From Gracilariopsis chorda (lineage: Eukaryota > Rhodophyta > Florideophyceae > Gracilariales > Gracilariaceae): a stretch of DNA of 64,000 bases. Below the pieces are notes generated by a model. That model was not told the origin of the DNA. It searched no databases and worked only from the letters and a program-made list of their open reading frames with translations. Below, piece after piece: positions 1 to 8,604 of the stretch; positions within the stretch are counted from its first letter, which is position 1; each line of letters opens with the position of its first letter. The stretch is taken from positions 1 to 64,000 of the forward strand of contig NBIV01000122.1 of assembly GCA_003194525.1 (NCBI GenBank), in the 5' to 3' direction. The position numbers were made by a program, and so were the translations under genes.

Positions 1-129
1 CGGTATGGGGTTAACTGGCGCGGGGGCAGGGGCTCTATTGCCCGACTGTGGGCAAGACGTGACTCGAGTTAAGCCCTCTCCGTCAGCAAAGGTTAGATTT
101 ACGGTGCAGCTGGAGTGAAAGTTGAAGGT

Positions 130-1245
130 GTCTGTGTGTAAGGAAACGAAAAAAAGAATATCTTATTTGTCAGCAGCTGGCAAAAGAGAGGTAGAAGGGG
201 GTGGGGCGGAGGGATTGGTGAGCCATTGAACGCACTACAAGTTTGAAAATAAGGCTGCACGACCGTTACGTGAAGCTGAACAGGCTGGTGCTGAGCAGAC
301 TGGTGCTTAGGATGGTCATTTTGAGAGAACGAAGAAAAGAAAACCTTTTGGTCAGCAACTAGCAAAAGAGAGGTAGAAAGGGGGTGGGGCGGAGGGATTG
401 GTGAGCCATTGAACGTACAACAGTTTTGAACATAAGGCTGCACGACCGTTACGTGAAGCTGAACAGGCCTGGTGCTGAGCAGACTGGTACTGGAAATGGT
501 CATTTTGAGCAAACGAAGAAAAGAAAAACCTTTTGGTCAGCAACTAGCAAAGAGAGGTAGAAAGGGAGTTGTGGGGAGGGATTGGTGAGCCATTGAACGT
601 ACAACAGTTTTTGAAAATAAGGCTGCACGACCGTTACGTGAAGCTGAACAGGCTGGTGCTGAGCAGACTGGTACTGGAAATGGTCATTTGAGAGAACGAA
701 GAAAAGAAAAACCTTTTGGTCAGCAACTAGCAAAAGAGAGGTAGAAAGGGAGTTGGGCGGAGGGATTGGTGAGCCATTGAACGTACAACAGTTTTGAAAA
801 TAAGTCTGCACGACCGTTACGTGAAGCTGAAACAGGCTGGTGCTGAGCAGACTGGTACTGGAAATGGTCATTTTGAGCAAACGAAGAAAAGAAAACCTTT
901 TGGTCAGCAACTAGCAAAAGAGAGGTAGAAAGGGAGTTGGGCGGAGGGATTGGTGAGCCATTGAACGTACAACAGTTTTTGAAAATAAGTCTGCACGACC
1001 GTTACGTGAAGCTGAACAGGCTGGTGCTGAGCAGACTGGTGCTGGAAATGGTCATTTTGAGAGAACGAAGAAAAGAAAACCTTTTGGTCAGCAACTAGCA
1101 AAAGAGAGGTAGAAAGGGAGTTGTGGGGAGGGATTGGTGAGCCATTGAACGTACAACAGTTTTGAAAATAAGGCTGCACGACCGTTACGTGAAGTTGAAC
1201 AGGCTGGTGCTGAGCAGACTGGTGCTGGGGATGGTCATTTTGAGA
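130..1245. repeat. Tandem satellite, ~184-bp unit, about six copies
   Basis: A block starting near the words ggtcagcaactagcaaaag recurs at about 350, 535, 718, 902 and 1086, so the period is 183-185 bp. A more diverged first unit begins near 130. Each unit also holds the conserved words ggattggtgagccattgaacg and ctgcacgaccgttacgtgaag. Copies differ by single-base changes and small indels. The period is not a multiple of three, so the long open frames crossing it change frame from unit to unit and are not genes. Arrays of this size are typical of centromeric or subtelomeric satellite in eukaryotes; its location here is not known. Confidence 0.93.
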
Positions 1246-1249
1246 GAAC

Positions 1250-1830
1250 ATGGGCGGCAGAATGCTTGGGTCTGGCGCTGTGTGGTAACGTCCGGTGCTG
1301 CGGAGGGCGCCGCGGCGGGTGTTGCTGAGGGTGCTGCGGAGTGTACTTCGGAGAAGGCTGATGACCACGTGAGCCCTCGGGGCCGGGGGCACACGTTCAT
1401 TTGTGCGAGCCAGAGATTGAGCCGGTATTGCTGTTGTTGCAGCGATGGAGGTGCAAGCGGAGTTGGTGATGGGAAGGGTCACAGGTTCTGCCTTCCTTCG
1501 TTTTCGAAGAGAGGTGGGGCGGCGAAGCAGAGCGGTGCCGGCGCGCGCTCTTTTAAGTACGGAAGCTGGTGGTGCGAAGGTACGTGCGTTTCGCGTGCGG
1601 ATGCTGTTTTTCGCGTTAGTTTGGGTGCGGTACCGGAGCACGTGGCGGGGGGGTGCGCTGTTCGTGGCGCGTTGTGCCACGTCCAGAGAGCGTGCGTACA
1701 ACGCGTGCGAACGGCTCGCTGGATGGAGGGAGGGGGGGGGAGAGTGTCGGTGACGGGCTGTAACTTTTTGAATGGACGGGTGGGCTTGCTCCTCCTCCAA
1801 CACTTATTTCTGCTGCGTATGTGACAGCGT
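1250..1830 (+). other. GC-rich stretch with only doubtful open frames
   Basis: Immediately after the satellite the base composition becomes clearly GC-rich, with runs of G and GCG words. Plus-strand frames are open (for example 1445-1753, 102 residues, Arg-rich) and a minus frame is open from 1803 into the satellite. High GC removes stop codons in all frames, so openness is weak evidence. No domain is recognised. I treat it as unassigned sequence. Confidence 0.3.
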
Positions 1831-3220
1831 CGGTTTCGTACCGGCACTGTCCTTGGCGCGGCTGCCCTAAGGCGTCGTTTTGACCGCTTTTCAAGCCGGC
1901 TGAAAAAGGAAAATGTGATCGCCGCCCGCTGGCGAGAGAGAGTGACGGCTATTGACATGCCAAGCGGCACTGCGTTCGAGTTCACCTGTGTGTCAGCACT
2001 TTCGGTCGCGTATTGCTGATTATCGACTACGAATGTTACCGCACCGATGGCGCCTGTTTCGGTGCATTCTCCCGGAAACATGTAGATACCACAGCTTTTG
2101 CGCTGTCGGCAATCTCTCTCCGGCAGCCTTGCTTCAGCCGTACCGCGCTTGTGATGCACCTACGTAGAGATTACAAGACGCGTTGTCTCAAGATTCACGT
2201 GACACCCCGCGGTCGGTCTCTCAACTCACTACGTGCCAGGTGGTGGGTTGAGAGTTAGTACCTTGCCACGCACCAACATCACACCCGTCGCATTGCCCAA
2301 CGCCTCTGCTCTGACCCTAAGTGTAATGCTCACGTGACCGATATTTACCCTGGCCATCATTGGTAACATGCCGAACGCTCCAGCTCAACGCGCTCACGTG
2401 CAATCCGTTTCCGCACCAAACGTACTCCGAAAATGGTAACGCTTTCTACTTAAATGCAGACACGAGTCCTTCAAGAACGTATCGCTCCTTCTCAACTTTC
2501 TCTCGCATTCAAGCCTCGTTTGGTGATCAAGCCCTCATATCATATCATCTGTTTTTTCGAGTTTTACAACATCATGAATCCTGGCCATGCAGCGTGAAGC
2601 TGCCTGGTAAAGAGTCGCTCTCGGCCCAGTGGTAGTTCTAGTTTGACAGTGTCACTCTCATCCTGAGATTGTATTCGTCAGAAAAACTCGAGATCTTCCG
2701 CTGCCTAGGTCTGGCTCCACGACGCCCGTTCTTACACTTCAGGACTAGCATAGCATCTCGACGCTCCCAAATTCATTCTTTTCATCACCAATGCCGAGAG
2801 TTTTGCAGATAGCTCTGTACTCAGAAATGCCGCTGCGTTTTTTCGGATTCTGCTTTACTATTATATCTAGAAATGGCAGGCTCGTGGTGGAAATGAAGTG
2901 CAGCCCGGAGGGCTGCAGTTCACTCCCACCTCCAAGAAACCGTTTTTCGTCACCAGGAGACTGTGTTATAGTGATGGGAGTCACTTTAGTTAGTGACTCG
3001 TTTTGAATGCGGTCTCGTCTCGAAACATTCGTAGAGCTCGTTTCAGGACTTGTGTGTCTTCTTTTCGCGCAAACGATACATCCTCAAACGCGCCAGCTTT
3101 GTGCCCTAAGTTCCTGCTGACTGTCACCCACTTGTTCTCCGCTAAGCCATGCCAAGTGGTGAGGATTGTTCTAGACTAGTAGGTGATTCCTATTGTGACG
3201 GATAAAATAATATCTATGAC
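1831..3220. other. No recognisable gene; one hairpin
   Basis: I see no domain, RNA gene or mobile-element end here. The only structure noted is an inverted repeat at 2218-2229 / 2243-2254 (CTCTCAACTCAC against GTGGGTTGAGAG, 11 of 12 paired, 13-nt loop). Short open frames on both strands (for example 2360-2635, 2745-2984) overlap one another and show no family resemblance. Confidence 0.4.
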
Positions 3221-3224
3221 TTTG

Positions 3225-3335
3225 TTCTATAGAAGATTCTAGACCATTCTGGAACAAAACAGTTTCTAGTTGTATCTTCGCATCTTCTAGATTCTTCTAC
3301 AACACCCTTACCACAACATTATCCAGCGCAAAGCA
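3225..3335. repeat. Dispersed repeat with alternating GAA/TTC triplets (second copy at 36864)
   Basis: The stretch beginning ttctatagaag and running through the aaaacagttt word is repeated, diverged, at 36864-36960. Both copies contain GAA and TTC triplets spaced by two bases (GAAgaTTC here, GAAgcTTC there), which is the pattern of heat-shock elements, but the resemblance may be chance. Neither copy has a clear boundary or target duplication. Confidence 0.45.
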
Positions 3336-3355
3336 ATTTAGCATCGTGATTCCAG

Positions 3356-3669
3356 ATGGGCGATGACAACTTTGACGTCCATGACTTGGTAGATGCTGAG
3401 ATATTGGAGGATTAGCAAAGGACTTAATGATCAATTATGTTCGAAGTAGACGGTACTTACCATTCATGCTGCTTCTTGCATCTCGGGAGGAGGAAAGTAG
3501 TAAGAAGAAACGCTACGGAGGTTTCAACGACGAGCGGCTGCTGGCAGTATTCAAATGTAACAGAGTAGCGTCAACGAAAGAGTTCGAAGTGCTCGTGAAG
3601 TCGATCTGGCCGAGCTCTTGCCAGCTCCAGGTCTATCAGCCTTTATGTAGTGCTAGCTCTTCTACATAA
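3356..3669 (+). other. Two short unassigned open frames
   Basis: A 19-codon frame at 3356-3415 starts MGDDNFD and is acidic. A second frame at 3427-3669, in another register, is rich in Glu/Lys/Arg. Together they might be the start of a decayed transposase or host exon, but no catalytic motif is visible and the reading is weak. I record them only because this stretch otherwise has nothing. Confidence 0.2.
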
Positions 3670-3929
3670 AAGTAATGTTCTATAACAAAATACTAACGAA
3701 CGAAATGGAACTACAACGATAACGAAGTAAAGTGCAACAGTTAGGAGTATAAGTAACATTCTGTAACATTCCGTTACACTCACCCCGTCATGGAATAAGT
3801 CAATGACCCATTGGCTTCTGTTTCCTATTAAAATCTTTGACATCGTCCTTGCAGTTCTCAAGTGAGGTTGCAGGTAGCCCGACTGCATCGTACTTAGTGT
3901 CGTTTGTAAAAACGAGATAGTATACGGGA

Positions 3930-4493
3930 CCATTTTGCTTTGCTATTCGTCTTTTGGATACCAGTCCACTGTGGGACGGCCCGCAATGAACTTATTGACA
4001 GTCTGGCAAACCATGGGCTTAGGCTGTCACTGCAAGAAAACTTACGAGTCCCGATTGATATACTAGACGTTGGAGCGGCTCTGTCATTGTCTATTAGAGG
4101 AAAAAGGCTTCTTCAACATCAACCTACGTTGGTCGTAGTTGGGATGGATGCGCGAAAGGCCGAAGTAACGCTCGCATGATTCTACACCAAACAAGTTCCT
4201 ACCTTGCATCCTGTGGAGACATTTCTTATTAAAAAAAACGCTCAGATGTGACTGTGGAACGAGCAAGAAGAAAGGCGTTGAGCATGTCGTTTATCGATGC
4301 CCTCGGACAAATGTGTCCGTAGAGAGTTGTTAGCTGGTCTCCCAAGGAAATGTTAGGAAAATATACAGCAGTTAGTCCGACTTGAACCATAGAAGTTCTT
4401 GGCCTTCCTGCAAAGAGAAAGCTTTTAATAAAATCTCTCCTTCAGTTTAGTAATAGAAAGCTGTTGTCCATAACAAAGAACAGAAGAAGAAGT
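3930..4493 (+). mobile_element. LINE (non-LTR retrotransposon) 3' end, 5'-truncated relic
   Basis: The plus frame from about 3940 reads W-I-P-V-H-C-G followed by N-E-L-I-D-S-L-A-N, the end of the RNase H domain that closes many LINE ORF2 proteins (usual form W-x-P-S-H-x-G then N-E-x-A-D). It continues for about 70 residues, then at about 4245 gives C-D-C-G ... V-E-H-V-V-Y-R-C-P, the C-terminal zinc-knuckle-like LINE motif; a stop and a frame change lie between. The element ends in a GAA-rich tail (gaacagaagaagaag, to about 4493), as does the LINE in the large inverted repeat, whose ENL..VP segment also aligns with this copy. Everything upstream of RNase H is missing, the usual result of aborted target-primed reverse transcription. 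Confidence 0.8.
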
Positions 4494-4501
4494 ACAAGCA
4501 C

Positions 4502-5443
4502 ATGCACCGAGAACGACCTGGAGCTGCAGAGAATCTTGTCTTTGAAACAATTGCAGCGCTGGACGAGCGTAGCGCTTCTAGCATAGTTACGGACGATGAT
4601 CAGTGTAAAGAGCTTATCGAAAAGCTTTTGCGCAAACTAGAACCAGCCGAACTCTGGAAAATTGCAAGCGACCATATGCGTCTTTGGAAAAAAGAGCAGA
4701 AAGAAGACCTCAGGTATTCCACGAACACAATTTCTACATTGGCAGCGCAATCAAACACTGTACAGAGTGGAAAGTTGAAGCAAAAGCGTCGACACACGCA
4801 TATGCGTGACTCTGGAGGACACGATGCAAAAACCGAAGAGCCCGAGCGGATGAAACTGCGAAGAGACTCGCGGGCGAGAAAACATGGAAACAGCATCTAC
4901 AGAGCTGTCGAAAAGAAACCGACTGAGAAGTTTGAAGCAGAAGAATGGGATAAACCGTGCATGAACACTGAAGAATGTTCAGGAATACACCCATTCAGCA
5001 AGTGCCCCATCACCACGAAGGAGAAAAGGCGCGAGCTCCTCGACGAGCATTTTGGAAGAAAGAAGGGAAACAAGAATACGAAAGCCGCGGTACTGCGTTC
5101 ACCATCCGAGCTGACACCGAACACAGAGAAAGGAAGGTACAGGATTCTCCTGCACGACACCGAGGCAGTAGGTTTGGGAGATTCCGGTGCAGACTACTCC
5201 AAGATTCCCTCCGATACCTTTGAGAAAATCTCGGCAAAGGACCCTGGGCTCTCAAGAAAGCTAGACAAGGTTCATACGACTCTCGAAACCGCACTGACTG
5301 CAGAAAACTGGCAACTGTCGGTAACCGCGTCGAGAAGAGTGAGCCTGGACCTCACAATAGTACTTCCGCAGACAAGGCTACCAGTACGTATCAGGGGATT
5401 AAAGTTTCTGATTGGAGACACGGAGATGCCAGAGATCCTCTAG
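4502..5443 (+). pseudogene. T0 Gag C-terminus and protease fragment
   Basis: Open for 313 residues. Gag part aligns with T2 from the segment before its D-R-C-K-Q motif (here D-Q-C-K-E). A zinc knuckle of unusual spacing follows, C-x5-C-x3-H-x4-C (C-M-N-T-E-E-C ... H ... C), at about residues 158-172. Next is the retropepsin active site G-D-S-G-A-D at about residue 227, then the flap-side segment V-R-I-R-G-L-K-F. The frame closes at the MPEIL segment, where T2 continues toward RT. The protease would normally cleave the polyprotein in the particle; this fragment has no promoter or start context. Confidence 0.8.
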
Positions 5444-5559
5444 GATGCTCTCATCTATATGCCATGAGTTGCGAATTCAACGAACATGTGCACTGCGTAG
5501 CACAACACATCTACGAAGAATCAGAAGAAGAGTTGCAGGAAAGTAAGTGAACACTTGCC

Positions 5560-6480
5560 TAATAACCTATCGTGGAGTTAGATACACAGACCTTGGAGAG
5601 GACCCGATCAAACTACCGGAGTGCCTCTAACCAAAATTCGGGACCGACACGGTTGCCGAGATTGACAAAGCAATTGAATCCGCAGTAAATGATGCCGTGA
5701 AGAATGGTTTGTCCGCAGCCGGCACTAAGAAACGTCAAAGACTTCTAGGAAAGAACCACCGTTGTCTCGGGATCAAGTTGATATCGCAGCCACCTGCGGA
5801 CATACGCCCCCTCATGGTCAAACTTGTACCAAACGCCAAGCATTACCACACACCACAATGGCAATACTCACCGGCTTAGAGAGCGTTCATAAATCACACC
5901 ATCAAACAAATAGAAAAATTTGGAGTCGTGTACAAGAACTATCAAGCAAGGTGAGCGTCCCCTGTATTGGGTGTCCGGAGACCCGGTACCGACAAACTAC
6001 GTTTTACTGTCGATTTGCGCGGAAGCAATGCAAGAACCCTGCCCCACCAGTGTGCAATGTCACACTTGGAATCAATGCTGCAGTATTGCGGAGGAAGTTA
6101 CTATGTCGCCAACATCGACGTTACGCACGGGTACTGGCAGCTACCTTTCGACAGGGCATCTCCGGAGGTAATGTCCGTACAAACACCGCTGGGGATACAT
6201 TCTCCAACTAAGACTATCCAGGGCGGTACGGAATCTGGGAAACCCTTTTAATATGTGACGGGAGGAAAATTCGAAGGTACGGTGCAACGAATGCTACAAT
6301 GGCTAGAAGATTTTCTCATGCACGCCAAAAATCAAGACGACCTGTTAGCCAATCTCGCATCATTTCTAAAAGTTTTGCTGCGAATTTAGATTCAACTTGA
6401 ACCACAGAAGTCCCGTTTCTTCACAACAGAAGCCAGGTCCTGTGGCAGAATAATATCATCCAAAGAAGTTTTGTAGCGCA
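5560..6480 (+). pseudogene. T0 reverse transcriptase fragment, multiply broken
   Basis: RT motifs appear in shifting frames. Position 5967 onward reads LRFTVDLRG, then H-G-Y-W-Q (the T2 segment is DFTHGYWQ), then Q-G-G-T-E-S-G. A stop occurs at 6249. The catalytic box reads Q-W-L-E-D-F-L instead of Q-W-L-D-D-F-L, so the first catalytic Asp is lost as well. Homology fades after C-G-R-I-I-S near 6460. Confidence 0.8.
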
Positions 6481-6624
6481 TTGCGCTACTCGGGAGACTA
6501 GCCACTATCAGTGGAGCTAGGAGCAGCAGAGAATGTCAGGAGGAGTCTAGCTGTCCAAAAATTGTTCGAATCGCGAGCTCGATTCCATGTTTCCAGAGAA
6601 AGTACGACTACTTAGCGATGTTCA

Positions 6625-6989
6625 TGTTGTGTAATCTGCTGCGGCTGTCGCGTCGCACAAGATTTGGGCGCAAATGCACAAGTATAATTAGGCGACAAAT
6701 GCGTCTGAATTTCTTACGTCATTATCTTGCGCACGTCAACTCAGTACTGTAACTACTCTAGCTTAATAGTACTGATAGATTGCGCAATAGTCTATTCTTG
6801 TCATCTCGGCAGACAACTGAGATGGCATGGGGCGCCTATAAAAACCTCCGACTCGCTTCGGAGGTATCCACGAGAGGAAAAAAAGCCGCGTTGGTGTGCC
6901 CATTCTTTCTCTGTCTAGCTCCTATCCCTTCCCTTCCCTTCCTGACAGCACGCCGTAACGTAGACGCCGCCAGCCAACACTCAACATCA
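6625..6989 (+). repeat. T1 5' LTR
   Basis: Starts TGTTGTGTAATC and ends CAACATCA; 365 bp, repeated at 11688. It holds the element promoter. The last CA and the following AAGCGCTTTG form a 12-nt perfect palindrome shared with T2. Confidence 0.96.
6837..6865 (+). promoter_or_regulatory. T1 LTR TATA box and downstream hairpin
   Basis: TATAAAA at 6837-6843 is followed directly by a perfect 7-bp inverted repeat, ACCTCCG (6844-6850) and CGGAGGT (6859-6865), with an 8-nt loop. Transcription would start about 25-30 bp after the TATA, so the hairpin sits at or just before the RNA 5' end. The 3' LTR repeats it at 11900-11928. Confidence 0.8.
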
Positions 6990-7050
6990 AAGCGCTTTGT
7001 TTTCGAAAGAGTAAGAGTGTTTCAACTGGTTCACACTGATCATCCTGGTC

Positions 7051-8604
7051 ATGGCAGCTTCGAACTATGGCGTGGGGTCTGTCATACAGCCGCCCATGCT
7101 GAAAGCAGTAGATCAACCGTCCTTGATCAAATTCGAGACTGCTTACGCCGCGTACAAGGCGAAAGTGGACGATGTCAACAAGGACCGTGATGACAACTCC
7201 AAACTTTCTGTCGCATCTATCAAAGACTGCATGGAGTCGTCCACACTGCACGCTCTTTGTCTCATTGGAGAAATTGGAGAGGCATCTACTGTGGAGGAAG
7301 CCACCTCGGACATGGTTAACAATTGGTTCGAAAACGCCTCCACGTCGACCCCAAAGGACCTTTTTGAGCGTATTGACGCATCCTTGCGCAGCATCACGTT
7401 CAAGCCAAACAAGGAGGACCCCGGAGGTGGTGTGGCGAACTTCATCATTCAAGTGATCACTGCCTTAGATCAGAACAATGCGTCAGAGGTTCTCAAAGAC
7501 AGTGACATGGCTAAGAAGTTTCTGGATCGCCTAGTTAGCAAATTCCAACCAGACGTTTTGCAAGAGAGGATTAAGATGCTGCGGCGTGGTTGGACGAGGA
7601 GTCAATTGGCTGATATCAAGCTGTTCAAAGACGAAGTGGCCAAAATCGCGTTGGAAATCTCTCTGACGGAGACCGCTCTGTCTCGAGTTAATCCACATAA
7701 GTCTAAGCAACTGCGTGAACGAGCACGCAAGCATGACTCCTCTACGAGGACAGCTGCGCCAAGTAAAAAGTCCAAAGAATCTGGGAAAGAATTTCGACGC
7801 TCAGGAAAACGTAAGGACACTGAATGGTCTGAACCATGTCTTAACGACAAGTGCAATGGCGTGCACCGCCTGAAGGACTGTCCGAACACATCAACTGAAC
7901 GAAGGAAGGAATTGTTTGAGCAGCATTACGGTAAGAAGGATGCGAAGAGAGCTAAAACTCTCAAGGAATCGTGTACTGGTAAGGCCATGGCGCTTGATGG
8001 CAATGCCGGTCGTTTTCGAGTCGCATTGGAAGATACAATCTTCGATGTATCATTAGGCGACTCTGGGGCAGACTTCAGCGCCATCGATGAGGTGGTCTAC
8101 AGTAAGCTGCTCAGTGCAGTACCCGATCTTCCGGTGAAGAACTTTGAAAAGCCGTTACCACTTGCTGGTGCTTTCAAGACGGAAGGTGACCCAAATGTTC
8201 ACGCCTCTCGCTCCGTTTCTCTCACTGTTACCATCTTTCTCCCAGGCTCGAACATCCCTGTCAGGGTACGTGGTGTGGAATTCTTCGTGGTCGAGCAGCC
8301 AATGGACGAGATTCTTCTCGGTCGCCCTTTTCTCAACTCAATTGGATTTAACCTTAACGAACATCTCGTTCGTGTCAGGAACGAGATACATGACAAGCAT
8401 GTGGACGAACTGGACGAAGAGCGCGTCAAGCTTGCCACTGCCAAGTATCAAGGTTTGTCCTACATGAGTGCTGACGATGACCCCATTGATTTGCCGGAAT
8501 GTCTGGCGGCTGGTATTGGCAAGGACGACAAGCAGTCTATTGACAAGGCATTTGAGAAATTCTCGCCGATGCCCACGGTCAAGGCATATCGTCCAACGGT
8601 ATGA
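7051..8604 (+). CDS. gag: T1 Gag-protease part of the polyprotein
   Basis: 517 codons from an ATG 61 bp after the LTR; the start aligns with the T2 ATG (M-A-A-S-N-Y-G against M-S-N-Y-G). The first ~250 residues are capsid-like, helical and charged. The nucleic-acid-binding knuckle is C-x4-C-x3-H-x4-C at about residues 265-280, one residue shorter than in T2. The protease motif G-D-S-G-A-D is at about residue 336. The frame stops at 8604 because of a shift near 8565: the register that matches T2 (S-S-N-G-M-K-K) is the overlapping one. T2 is open across this point, so I read it as a mutation. Gag packages the RNA and the protease matures the polyprotein in cytoplasmic particles. Confidence 0.9.
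   Translation: MAASNYGVGSVIQPPMLKAVDQPSLIKFETAYAAYKAKVDDVNKDRDDNSKLSVASIKDCMESSTLHALCLIGEIGEASTVEEATSDMVNNWFENASTSTPKDLFERIDASLRSITFKPNKEDPGGGVANFIIQVITALDQNNASEVLKDSDMAKKFLDRLVSKFQPDVLQERIKMLRRGWTRSQLADIKLFKDEVAKIALEISLTETALSRVNPHKSKQLRERARKHDSSTRTAAPSKKSKESGKEFRRSGKRKDTEWSEPCLNDKCNGVHRLKDCPNTSTERRKELFEQHYGKKDAKRAKTLKESCTGKAMALDGNAGRFRVALEDTIFDVSLGDSGADFSAIDEVVYSKLLSAVPDLPVKNFEKPLPLAGAFKTEGDPNVHASRSVSLTVTIFLPGSNIPVRVRGVEFFVVEQPMDEILLGRPFLNSIGFNLNEHLVRVRNEIHDKHVDELDEERVKLATAKYQGLSYMSADDDPIDLPECLAAGIGKDDKQSIDKAFEKFSPMPTVKAYRPTV

Larger units (their letters stand above)
4495..6500 (+). mobile_element. T0: decayed Ty3/gypsy relic, gag to RT, no LTRs
   Basis: Relic of the same chromodomain Ty3 family as T1-T3. 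The N-terminal third of Gag is missing at the junction with the LINE tail. The remainder runs through the Gag C-terminus, zinc knuckle, protease and RT, then stops near 6500. RNase H, integrase, chromodomain and both LTRs are absent. The 5' edge coincides with the LINE tail, so the LINE insertion or a deletion removed the start. T1 inserted 120 bp beyond the 3' edge. Confidence 0.85.

Noticed and set aside
99..1803. Long minus-strand frames across the satellite, up to 299 residues
   Set aside because: They come from a repeat whose unit is not a multiple of three, plus a GC-rich flank that lacks stops in most frames.
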